In this document: positions 1 through 10,973 of the stretch, one piece after another
How positions within the stretch are numbered: the first letter of the stretch is position 1
Layout of the letters: every line of letters starts with the position of its first letter
NCBI GenBank assembly: GCA_964035545.1
Contig: OZ037769.1
Coordinates: 1,534,501-1,598,500, forward strand
DNA length: 64,000 bases
Reading direction: 5' to 3'
From: Bugula neritina
Taxonomy: Eukaryota > Bryozoa > Gymnolaemata > Cheilostomatida > Bugulidae
Translations under genes and position numbers: made by a program
The notes under the pieces: generated by a model
Databases searched by the model: none
What the model was told of the DNA's origin: nothing
Seen by the model: only the letters and a program-made list of their open reading frames with translations

Positions 1-29
1 ATTTAAAAAAGTCAACATTGTACTTGCAG

Positions 30-165
30 CTCTGGAATAGACAATAGATGGGTAGATTGGCAGAATAGATGTCAAGTAGCAGCATCTATAATTGCTAGAA
101 AATCAGCTGATGATAGTGATGAAGCTTTTGCCACATACATGATGTTATGTGTCCATACTCCGTAA
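30..165 (+). CDS. Terminal exon of an unidentified upstream gene (partial)
   Basis: A splice acceptor (pyrimidine-rich, ending TTGCAG at 29) opens a reading frame of 44 codons that ends in TAA at 163-165. The frame reads Ser-Gly-Ile-Asp-Asn-Arg-Trp-Val-Asp-Trp and ends MMLCVHTP. It is followed by an untranslated stretch and a good polyadenylation signal AATAAA at 363-368, so this is most simply the last coding exon of a plus-strand gene that begins outside the window. I do not recognise the protein. The composition (tryptophans, cysteines, no low complexity) looks like real coding sequence. It shows no resemblance to the receptor gene that follows. An alternative, a weak donor at GTAAAC (162) joining it to downstream exons, is less likely because the stop codon and AATAAA follow directly. 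Confidence 0.5.
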
Positions 166-362
166 ACTCATATTATGAAGACCAAGGAAGTAGAAAGATG
201 AAAAGTGCATTTTTTGCAAAAACCGTAGAAGCTACTTAATTTTCTTTTTTTAATTAGAGTTAATTCAAGCATAATGGTTGTATCCAGGCTGGATTTGTTA
301 CTGCATTTAATTAGTTTTTTAAAATAGTGTATTTGATGTTTTAAATGTGAATATTAATGCCT

Positions 363-368
363 AATAAA
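363..368 (+). terminator. Polyadenylation signal AATAAA of the gene ending at 165
   Basis: A canonical AATAAA lies about 200 bases after the stop codon at 165. It is the first such hexamer downstream, which fits a short 3' untranslated region. Confidence 0.45.
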
Positions 369-1919
369 ACTCAAAAGTTCTAATCGCTGATTTTATGTTT
401 ATATTTTCAACATCAATTGCTAAATTTAGTTGCCGTTAGAGATTATAAAGATATTTATGAATAAATCTCGAATGATCTCATAATAGTCAAATGATTTTCT
501 CATAAGTGTTCTACTTATTAAGCAATAACTATGAAACAGCACAGCTCAATAGCTGCAGTTCGATATATTACACAATATATTAGAGGAGAGGAAGATATTC
601 AATGTATAACAGGAAGCAGCTGCCATTTTGTTTTATATGACTTCCTGCTGACTTGGATGCCTAATTCAAATATCTCAACACACAAATTTGCTGAAACATC
701 CTCTTCTTTGCTGGAATTGTTGAACCTTTCAATCATTAAACAAAGTAAAAAGCAAATTGACAAATAAGTTAGACAAAAAGTTTGGCGGCCATATTTGACC
801 TAATTTTATGTTGAGGCAGCATGAAATTTAGTTTAACAGAAAGCCCAAACTTTCACAATTATTTTGATACCAAATTTGTCACTATTCCTATCATACAAAG
901 ACCCGTTGCTAAGGCTTGTAAATTGTAAACAAATAATTCTCAACTTATTGTAGAGTTGCCAACTTTAAACGCGATTTTCTCGAAACAGTAATTTAGAAAT
1001 TCTAAAAACGTTTAAGTTTATAAATACTGATATCTCAAGTTCTATTTATGCTAGAGACTTCAAATGAAGTGCAAAATGTTTGAAAAAGTCTGCTCTATCA
1101 CTCCATAGTAATAACTAGGTTTTCAACATTTTATATACATCCCTTGTTTTGTGGTGCCAGGTCACATATATGCTATTTATTGCTTCAACACTATATTATT
1201 ATAATACAATTCAACAATGATTTAATATAATGTATGTATTATTTTTATATATTTTAGTGATTAATTTATGTTAGACTATTAAACAAAAATTCTATTGTAC
1301 TCCCAGGCATATTTAAATATAGAAACAGCATATTCAGAGAACTTTGAGTTCGATTTAAACTATAGATAAAGTTTTATTGCATCAAATTCAATTAATTAGG
1401 TTGCAGTAATATAGCATAGTGAATTTGCCTCCCATAAATTAATTTTTTATGCCTCATTGCCGTAGCTTGTTGAATTCAGATTCAGTGCAATAATTGTAAG
1501 TTGTCTTCACATATAAGCCACAAGCTAATCCGCCAACAAAACTTTGTTAAAATTACTTTTTAGGATTTTGGTTGCCCTCTCTAAAAAAAGTGAATATAAA
1601 GCAAATGCACATTTGTATACGGTTTTTACTCAAAGTTTTATTGTTATTTCTTTTCTAAGATTGCATACAAAGTTAAAATTTATTTATAAAAACAAAGCAC
1701 AGTTACTAACTGAATTTAGCACACAATTCAGCTAGATAAAGCTGTTCTAGAAATGCTAATATCTAGTTATAATAGCATGGCTTCAATATAATTAGGAAAA
1801 AAATTTGACTAGAATATAAATTGCTGCAGTCAAAGTAAGAGACTGGAATGCCTAGAACACCACCCTTTTATTTTGATTAGTTAATGCAAGAATGCTAAGT
1901 CTATATTTCCCATCCATAG
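369..1919. other. Intergenic or intronic AT-rich DNA without recognisable exons
   Basis: I searched this stretch for the missing N-terminal lobe of the first flytrap domain and a signal peptide for the receptor that starts at 1920. I found neither in any frame. Open frames at 531-767 and 1544-1735 have AT-driven composition, no splice context and no family resemblance. Confidence 0.5.
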
Positions 1920-4900
1920 GAGTCATTAGTTTCACAAAGACAGTTTATGAAGACATGACAAATCTCTGGTCAGATGTTTCAGTACCAGTAACTTTCATGG
2001 GGGAGATAAATCTACCTGCTGCCTTACCATCTAATGTCTTTGATGCCAGTGTTCAACTAAGTCAGCGTGCAAAGGTAAGTCTACACTTATTTATATTTAT
2101 ATACATGCACTTACCTAATACCTATACTTATACTTACCAATATACACTTACTTAGAATTATGCTAGGTTAGGCAGCGTTTAGCTGAATGAAAATATATTT
2201 TTTAAACTCAACTTTTTTTAAACAAATTAAATATAAATATAAAAGATTTACCACCTATAATTCAAACAGGGATTTTAAAATTTCATTCTATTTTCAAAAA
2301 GATATAATTGGAAGCTTGCACCTCAAAATTAATACAGCAACAGCAATATTTGCGCTATAGAAAACACCAATAACCTTGCGCATGCTTTTTTTAATTTTAA
2401 ATTTAAAATGTGTTCACTCTAATCATGCTAAGTGCTAAATAAGTGGTGGATTTTTTCCAAAGGCTGTAGCAGAGCTGGCAGCTAAACTTAACTTTGACTA
2501 CGTCTCAGTAGCTCACAGTTCAGATTCAACTAGTAAAGAACTGAGGAATTTGCTAGAAAAGGAGCTGAGAGATCATTCTGTCTGTGTGGAAGAATATCTT
2601 GAAATATCAGGTGATGACGAAATTGGCACGGTTGATAAAATCATCAAGAAAGGCAAAACCAGAGCCACAATCTTTGTCTCAATGGCAAAAACAACCACTA
2701 GTAAGTTTTAGTTTTCTTTCATACTGAATTGATTTTATAAAACATTTCCTATTTTTCCATAACGCAGAATTATTAAAACTCAGAATAATTCAAACTTATG
2801 TAATTATGTAATTTTAATTTACTAAATTCTTATGCATTGAGTGTTTTGTATATAAATGAAATATTTATTATAGTTATTTTTTATGTAGCCAACCCATAAC
2901 ATAAAACAAATGAAGCTGCACAAATTTATATATAGTATATTATGAATTTATATTATAATACATATTATTTTTGTTTTAGTAAACTTGTTGAACAATGATG
3001 ATGAGAGTATGCACTGGATAGTATCCACACAGGCTGACATTTCTATTGAGGCAAATTACCAGAAGGATAAGGTGTATGTTGTGAGACACAGCAATGACTC
3101 ACAAACCCCCCACATCAACAAACTGGAGTCTGTCCTTCAGTTGCAAAGTGAAACTGCAAAAGAGATTCTAAAAACTAGATGCGGAAATGACATCACAAGT
3201 TGTAATGACCTACAGCTGAGTGTACTCAATAGTTTAAAGTTGATGAAAGCTAAGTCTCTTCAAAATACTTCCAGTTATCAAGAGACTTACAATGCAACAC
3301 CTACAGCTCTATTACCTGAACCTTCAAACTTCCATGTCTCCCAGAGTCTTCAGGTACTAAACAATTGCTATTCTTTAGAATAGAATACTTCTGTACTCTT
3401 TATTACCAACTGAAATTGTAACCAACTGTATTACCTGCATATAACCACAAACTATAGGCATGACGACAAAACAGATGCTAGAAAAAAGCAAACTTTACCA
3501 GCTTAAAACTATTCTGATGATATAATAACAGCAAAAAATTCAATTGCAAATGAAGTATAAAATAGTATAATATATTTGCAGTCCTTCTACACAGTTTCTG
3601 GTGGGTGGGACTTCAACGCTACGCCCAATAGTAACCCTGGATCTTGGTGCACTGATGCAGACTGCAGGGCAATGTGTGCTAAACAAATCAATAGAAGGAA
3701 TTACGTTTATCTACCAGGAGATTATGTCCTCATTGTCACTATGCCAATCTTCGACAGGTTAGTGATACATCACAGTTACAATCCTTTTAATTTCGAAGTG
3801 GTTAAAATTAGTTTTGCATTGTATCTAAGCAACTGACACACTTTACACAATTCCTCACGTATCACTCCATAAATTTTGTGCATACAATTTTAGTTCTCTA
3901 TATTTTTTCATCCACCATATGTATGACATGCAAGCATGAATTTAACATAGTTGGATTTAGCTTATATGTTTTATTTTTAATGTCTATTTATGTTAATTCA
4001 TTAAGGAGCATATAATACTTTAGTATAACAAGAAAATTGACTCATTTCAATGCTGCTAATTAACGTATCTATACATACAATATAAACTGCACCTTAAAAT
4101 AACAATTTTGTAGGCATAACGACTATCCAGACCTTTTGACATGCGTAGATTTTGATAAGGAAGGGACAAATACATTGAGATCTGAAGCAGTCATTTTCGC
4201 TCGAAAACGACTTAATGAAATCTTTGGTGACAAAGGTTTGAACATTGGATTACTCATATTTGACACTTGCTACAACTCAGCTCTTGCCCAGAAAACACTG
4301 ATTGATATTTTATATGGCACACGAGACTATTGTAATAAATATGGAGATTGTTTAGACCGTTCTAAGATTGTGGGGTTAGTGGGAGATTACTCCAGCCACA
4401 TTACTTATCAGGTGAGCATATCAAAGGTTTGTAAAATTATTTCTAAGTATTGAATAAAAGTGATTCAATAGCATGTTTTACATATTAGTGCAACCCTAAA
4501 CCTCTGTTGAATGGTATTTATTTTTGCTAAATATGTATTTAGTTACCATAAATGCTGAAGTTGAGAATATAATGAATAAACATATAACATTTTATTATAC
4601 AGATGCAGCCATTGTTGATGCCAGCTCACCTGATCCAAGTTTCCTATGGGGCTTCAACTTCAAAACTAGATGACAAAGTTAACACGAACACCCACTTTCT
4701 GAGAGTCCATCCTTCTTTTAGTAAACTAGCTAAGAATGTGCATCAGTTTGTTCAGTTCCTGGAAGACTCCGGCAAAGCCAAAATTAACTCATATGTTTTA
4801 ATCTCTACCAACTCTGAGTATGGAGTCAATGGAGCAAAAGTAAGCAATTAGACTTAAACTTTATGATCAGAAAAAGCTTAAAACTAAACTATTCTATTTA

Positions 4901-7900
4901 TACCTATGTAGATTATACATACTCAAGTTATTTCATTTCAGTAAGAATAGTTAATCTAAAGTTGGCCATTTCTATAGATTCAGTTTTGTACAGTTGACAT
5001 GAACCAGTAGTCCCTGTGATGTAATGGTTAGCTTATACCAGTTTGTAAGACAGAGGTCTGCGGTTCAAACCGCAGACCTCCAGTTGGTGCGCTAGCCATT
5101 ACATTACAAGGGTCGCTGGGCAACTCAACACTACAAGTTTTAAATATAAGCAGTTTAAATCTAGAATGTGAGTCAGTTTACTTCATTTAGTACACACCAG
5201 CAACTTATGACCTAACATTAAAGTTTGCTCAAAATCAATTAAAATTTACTATACATGCTATTTTTATGTGCTGGTTTTAACTACACATAACAGAAAAGGC
5301 TGGGAGGGGATTCCCCAACATTAAAGCACAGGTCATTGTCATATGCACTTAATATTTTATATGTGAGGACCGTTACGGTTTTTCGTAACGGTCCGTAACC
5401 AAAACTAGCTGAATAATTAGGGAAAAACATGGGAAATGAAGCAAAATTAAAAAAGAACTTTGGTTATTTAGGTGTATTTATTGGTGTTTTACTAGTTTTG
5501 GCCATAAAACCATGTTCATTACCAGCTAAATTGTGAAAAATAGCCAAAAACCGAAAATATCCAGTGTGTACTAAATTAAGTAAAATGACCCATGTCCTAT
5601 TGCTGCTTTCTACGTTTCTTAGAATCTCAAACAAGAGCTAAAGTCGTTGAAGCAACATGACCTTTGTCTCCTAAAAGAGTATAAACTAGACTACAGCAAA
5701 AATGACACTGTAGCTTACGATAATCTATGGAATAACATGTCGAAACCTGGGAGTGGCAGTTACTTTGTGATATACATCGGTGAAGAAAAGGTCCGGTCAA
5801 GTTACACCATTCTGCTTTACAAAGCAACATAAATTTTCCAAACACAGATTACAATCTTTATATTAACTTGTATTGAAAAAGTACCTTGTATATAAATCTT
5901 AGTGAACTCTGTTAGTTTTTTACAAATATTTGTAGACATTGAAAAACTTGCTAGACAGGCTTAGGTCTGGTAAGCAAGGACGTTGGCGAGATTGGTGGAT
6001 ACACAGCGGAAACACTCTTCTCATAACCGAACTGTTTGATGAGTCTCCGGTCATCAAGGAAAAATACGGAGATCTCCTTAGAGGCTCGTTTATTGCGAGC
6101 ATGACTCTTCCTATTCAAGTAATAACTTTGAACTCTAAGCTCTTTATCAAACTTTCATTCCTATTTCGCTGATTGTTAAATTTTGAAGTATAGGTACTTT
6201 ATTGAACAAATTTTTATGATTGTGAATGTTCAAGTCAGAACTACTAGTTGAAACAGCGTCAGATATATTGCTGTGTGTTTTTCGCAGGTGCCTAGATTTA
6301 TCGAGCATCTGGAGGGTCTTAGAGCCAAGGGAAAGTTTCTTGACAATCTTTGGTTTACCAGAATGTATCAAGAAAAAAGACAGTGCAAGATTAGGGGTTT
6401 TTATGACACTCCTTACAATGTGCCATGTTTAGAAACTGAAGGCTATTCTCCATATGGTGTATACAAGGCTGAAAATTATGCAGTTTTAGCGATACAGGCT
6501 TTATACGCGTTTGTCTATGGATTTCACTCATATGCACTTGAGATCTGCCAGGGTAACCACACTTGTCCACTGCTATACAACAGAAGTGAGCATTTATCTC
6601 AACTGCTTAAAGATCACATAAAAAATGTGAAGCTGCCTAATTCAGATGCAGAAGACAGCCTGGAGCCGGCTGTTCTTGGTGTAGAGCCTTTTAACTCAAA
6701 CTATGATGGAAGACATGGACATGATTTGTTCATCATTCAATCCAAGCACACAAAAAACAGCAACGATGTAAAGTATGAAAAAATAGCCCAATTTATTTCT
6801 AGCTATAATCACTCAGAGCTTGATACCGTTACTTCAGTCACACTGGACTTCAAATTCCGTAAAGGAGTGGAGGAGATATATCAATTTGATGGCATGCATT
6901 GTGGACACAACACTTGTTCATTTGGTTGTACTTCCGACACCTTGCCTCCTGAAATTCCTACTGATGAACCTGAGAAATATGCGATTCCTGTCGCCCTTGG
7001 AGTTCTGCTGTTCCTATTCATTATCATGACGATTCTACTTGCAGTGATGCTCAGACTAAAGAAATCTGGTTTGAATATTTTAAATTACAGTACAACAGCA
7101 ATAGTTTCAGTCAACTGCATATGTTTATACAGTAATGGTTTTAAGTTTGTCCTTTCATAAGCGCATGCAACTAACCACTAAATAAAAACTGATTGCGGCT
7201 GTCAATCCAGAAATTTTTTCAATAAGAAATGTTATAGCATAAAATAAATTATACATTGCAGATAGAACGACTGAGAGAAGAATGGAAATGTTTTTGCAAA
7301 CAGATGGGCCAAAAGAAGGTAACAAACTTAGCAGTTTCTCTCATGTAAACCAGCCAACTACTGCTACTGCTAATGCTACTGCTACTGCTACTGCTATACT
7401 GCTACTGCTACTGCTGCTACTACTACTAATACTACTATTGCTACTGCTACTGCTACTGCTACTGCTACTGCTACTGCTACTGCTACTGCTACTGCTATAA
7501 TACTACTGCTATAATACTACTGCTACTGCTACTATTGCTACTACTCATGATACTACTGCTACTGCTACTGTATGGTGGCAATACGTATATACCTGCATTT
7601 ATGATATTGTATTTTTTGCAATCAGCAGTTCACCAGTTTAAATTTTTTAATTTCAATATTTTTTGCAGATGAAGTTTCTACCCAAAGCTCTTCAATTTCT
7701 GGCTCCGAAGCTAATGAACTCGGAAATGAAAACTCAGGTACAATTTGTCAATACTTATTTACTATTATGTTGTTTAATTCATACCTGTATAACCTAAAGT
7801 GCCATTTAAAGTTAATGTGCACACATTACAAAGTTTGATAGTCTCAACTTACGTTTACTAGCTAATGTTTTCATGAAACAAGCATCTTTGGTGATGCCTT

Positions 7901-8625
7901 ATATTAAAACTAATTATAAAGCTAGCCGGCAAAATAATACAGAGTTCAAATTTTTATCAAGGCAACATGTCTCTTGCTCATGTAGCCTTCAGTGCAGACA
8001 ACATAGCTGAAACACAAATGCAGAACCTACCAACTGCAGAAGACTGCACCTCAACACCAGCTGCAGTCTGCGTACAGCCCGAGTCTGATTGGACAGCTTC
8101 TGGTGTACCGTCTTACCATCATGGCCGCTTTAACGACTGCAGTCAGAGTTTGGCCCACAACAATCTCTCCTACAATATTCCACCAGGTAATTCTTTACTC
8201 AATTTCAACAAATCTTTTTTTTTACTTGGACTACTGTTTTATATCAACAGCATGACTGAAACTCAAAACAAATTGTTATACTCAGTAAGTTTCCTTTTGT
8301 AAATGCTTCAGCTTTATGTAAAATAACTGTAACATGTCTCTTGTGTCCGATATCAGAGAGTGCTGCAGACGTTTACACAAAAATAGAGCCACTTAAGGAA
8401 TATTTAAGTGAGCCAAAGACGCCACAAGAGAATGCTGCAGGCGCAGCATCTAATGACGCTTCTGTAAACATTAGTGAAGAGGTTGAGACACCAGAAGCAT
8501 ATTTTGAAGAGTTGAAATCACAAAATGGCGGCCTGCAGAGAGAGGAAAGCTCTGAGACTGGGAGCTTTCTTCCCCCTGTACCTGCTCCACGTTTTACTTT
8601 TAACAACTCCACTCGCTCTACATAA
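1920..8625 (+). CDS. Single-pass receptor with tandem Venus flytrap (mGluR-like) ligand domains
   Basis: Thirteen exons join in phase: 1920-2074, 2463-2700, 2980-3353, 3582-3757, 4114-4411, 4603-4839, 5623-5790, 5936-6118, 6288-7068, 7262-7318, 7669-7737, 7962-8186 and 8357-8625 (about 1,076 codons; the true 5' end is missing). Residues 1-130 resemble the middle and lobe 2 of an mGluR-type receptor family ligand-binding region (LNFDYVSVAHS; SMHWIVSTQAD). After a Cys-containing linker, a second and complete flytrap starts near 3690: LPGDYVLIVTMPIFD, LLIFDTC, KIVGLVGDYSSH and YGASTSKLDDK match mGluR lobe 1. YAVLAIQALYAFVYGFHS and CPLLYN match its lobe 2. A single hydrophobic helix (about 6979-7053) is followed by basic residues and a Ser/Thr/Glu-rich tail with Tyr motifs and a PVPAPR segment of the PxxxPR type bound by CIN85/CD2AP SH3 domains. 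I see no 7TM, kinase or cyclase. Ligand unknown; an amino acid is possible. The donor at 5791 (GTCCGG) is weak but matches the paralogue's exon border. Confidence 0.75.
4996..5110. repeat. Palindromic pair of tRNA-like (SINE head) modules
   Basis: On the plus strand, a tRNA-like block with A-box-like TGATGTAATGGTTAGC and B-box GGTTCAAACC ends in an almost perfect palindrome (GAGGTCTGCGGTT, CA, AACCGCAGACCTC). The minus strand reads a second related head (TGTAATGTAATGGCTAGC). The anticodon stems do not pair, so it is not a working tRNA. It lies in the intron between the exons ending at 4839 and starting at 5623. A related single copy lies at 46395-46490, and both have the flank TGTAGTGTTGAGTT before the head, which supports a tRNA-derived SINE family. 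Confidence 0.5.
5368..5396. repeat. Short perfect hairpin in an intron
   Basis: The arms GGACCGTTACG and CGTAACGGTCC enclose a short T-rich loop. This is an unusually GC-rich stem for the surrounding intron. No function is evident. Confidence 0.5.
7354..7575. repeat. (CTACTG)n / (CTA)n microsatellite in receptor intron
   Basis: About 220 bases consist of imperfect CTACTG, CTA and CTG triplet repeats between the exons ending at 7318 and starting at 7669. The long leucine frame across it is an artefact of the repeat. Confidence 0.85.
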
Positions 8626-9028
8626 AGAAATAGATTATATATATATATATTTAAATATATCTTTACGAGCTAGCAATTTGATTATAAATAGGTATACGAG
8701 AAACATTGTTGATTTATTACTTTATTAGGTAAAGTAATTACACTGATATTTCGGGTACCACTGTACCCATCTTCAGAGTAGCAATTAATGAAATTCAAAA
8801 ATTATTATGTTACGTTAGATGTTATGCATGACACAAAGAATAGAGAGTGGCAGTTATTGTAAATTATTGAAACTTAGGGAGATAATCTTATTTTATATAA
8901 TACGCAGGTCAAAACTTATACTGATTTTTTTGCATAAAAAATAAATTAGAGTTGACAAAAAAAATAGATATCCAAATATAAAAACAGCAAGAATTAGTGA
9001 AACTATGTGAGAGTTGAGTAGTGTGGAG

Positions 9029-9229
9029 CTATTGATATAGTTTTAGTGGTATGGAGTAATTTAGTTTATTGAGTTGCGGTTTTATTTGTTTAATGTAGAG
9101 AGCTTCGGCTACTTTTCGATGGTGGATTCCTTTAAATGAATGATTTAAAACTGTTACATTGTCTATTGATATGTTTCCATGATTAGTGGTGGAGATGTGT
9201 TGATAAATTTTGGAATTGATGTCTACATT
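9029..9229 (-). pseudogene. C-terminal fragment of a Penelope-like GIY-YIG endonuclease ORF
   Basis: Reading the minus strand from 9229 gives 66 codons and a TAG stop at 9031-9029. The segment HHRKVAEALYIKQIKPQLN is the conserved end of the GIY-YIG endonuclease domain that follows the reverse transcriptase in Penelope-like elements (an Arg, then EALYI and KP.LN). Nothing of the reverse transcriptase is present, so this is a 5'-truncated, dead copy. The domain cuts DNA at the target during retrotransposition in intact relatives. Confidence 0.7.
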
Positions 9230-9234
9230 GGAAT

Positions 9235-9306
9235 CTCTACATTAAACAAATAAAACCGCAACTCAATAAACAAAATTACTCCATACCACTAAAACTATAT
9301 CAATAG
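9235..9306 (+). pseudogene. Second, shorter Penelope GIY-YIG C-terminal fragment
   Basis: This is the mirrored copy of the same ORF end on the plus strand: 23 codons beginning LYIKQIKPQLNKQNY and a TAG stop at 9304-9306. It differs from the minus-strand copy by one residue in the overlap (Gln for Leu). The truncation point inside the ORF marks the junction of the inverted pair. Confidence 0.65.
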
Positions 9307-9654
9307 CTCCACACTACTCAACTCTCACATAGTTTCACTAATTCTTGTTGTTTTTATATTTGGATACCTATTTTTTTTGTCAACTCTAATTTATTTTTTA
9401 TGCAAAAAAATCAGTATAATTTTTGACCTGCGTAATATATAAAATAAGATTATCTCCCTAAGTTTCAATAATTCACAATAACTGCCACTCTCTATTCTTT
9501 GTGTCATGCATAACGTCTAACGTAACATAATAATTTTTGAATTTCATTCATTGCTACTCTGAAGATGGGTACAGTGGTACCCGAAATATCAGTGTAATTA
9601 CTTTACCTAATAAAGTAATAAATCAACAATGTTTCTCGTATACCTATATTTATA

Positions 9655-10973
9655 ATATATATATATATTGCAAATATAGGTATATAAATATAATACTGAT
9701 ACCTGAACGTTTATCAATTATGATATTGTAAGTGCCTAACTTCAAACAATAAATATATTTTAGGTTAAAATACTTTTTGTATATATAATCAAAACTATAT
9801 TGTATATATTATTTTAATGCTATACGTTGCGTATAATAACATAAAGAAGCAATAACCATATGTATTATAATATTGTGATATTCTCTTTTACATACATTAT
9901 ACTGTTGTGGCAGTTCTTACTAACAAACTGGTTGATTAGTTGAACAAATTAAATTGCCTTTGTACAAATTAGTCATTTTCAACATTATATTTTCAATTAA
10001 ATACCTTCCTAATTTGCTTTCAATAATTACGTATATTTTGACTATTTTATTATAATAATATACTATTTGTGAAATGTAAGATGCCCAATAAAATAAACTA
10101 TATAGAATATAATTGATTCAACCTAAGTTTTATAGGATTTGTCTACTCATAGTAAAATTACTTCAAGGGTTTATATGTCAATAGGAATTGACCTATTTAT
10201 ATAAAATTATATAAAATCTCTCTAGTGACTCAATGGTTATAAGATCACTGATTTAAAAGTCAAGATTTTATAAGCATGCTTAAATCTCTTTTCAGCTTTA
10301 GCTTGTTAGCTTTGTGAATTTATCATTCAATCTGCTGTTATGAAATCTTATTTCGTATTCTAACATGGTATTTGAGATTTTTGAATGAACTGGAATATTT
10401 TACAAAAACATGTCTTTGGGAGTTATCTCTCTTTAGTGTATATGTAACTTTATGTCACATTGTGGAGTTATCAACCCTGTTGCAAGGAGGCAAATAGTAA
10501 CAACTCGGCTACAGCTAGCTTTCTTGAGACTAGATATGGCAGCATACTCGCTGCCTCAAATTCAATGTCTTTTCAGGAAGCCTTTGGCTGTAAATGATTT
10601 TTGATTGTCAATTAAGATTTTACCAACTTGGCATTAAAACAGTTACATATTATTTTACAATACTGCTGTTTCAAATAGGCTTTATGATAATGCTTGATTT
10701 GAAGCTTTCAATACATTTTTATAATAGTATTAGGTATTATACATCTATTAGCATCTAATGACTATAAAAGCGCATGAATGTCTTTGTTAATTTCCAAAGC
10801 TAAAAGTGTTGCAAAAATATTTTCAATTCAAATTGCTATTGCTTTTGTTTATCAAGCCCGAATAATAGTATACTAGCAATTCCCTAGCACAGCATTATAC
10901 GCTACAAAGTTTGAGAGCTTGCATTTCATAAATTAGTACAAATTTGAAGAAGCAAATTATACATAAGAACACA
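9655..10973. other. Intergenic AT-rich DNA between the two receptor genes
   Basis: I see no exons, TIRs or long repeats here. A short AT-rich tract follows the Penelope pair. The start codon of the next gene at 10974 has no clear TATA box in the preceding 100 bases. Confidence 0.5.

Larger units (their letters stand above)
8683..9654. mobile_element. Head-to-head inverted pair of truncated Penelope-like retroelements
   Basis: Two near-identical arms of about 420 bases (8683-9101 and 9234-9654) are inverted around a 132-base centre. The minus-strand copy is longer and carries the end of an ORF into the centre. Both arms end outward in the same 3' sequence, TATACGAGAAACATTG when read inward from the left. 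The 3' part of each arm holds a hammerhead-like core (CTGAAGA, a six-pair GGGTAC/GTACCC stem, GAAA) at 9559-9586 and, mirrored, at 8749-8776. The GIY-YIG type end of the ORF and the hammerhead-like motif together point to a Penelope-like element. The left arm begins only 58 bases after the receptor stop codon, so the insertion probably forms that gene's 3' region; the right arm offers an AATAAA at 9609-9614. Confidence 0.7.

Noticed and set aside
8341-8612. Minus-strand frame at 8373-8612
   Set aside because: It is a shadow of the receptor's last exon on the plus strand.
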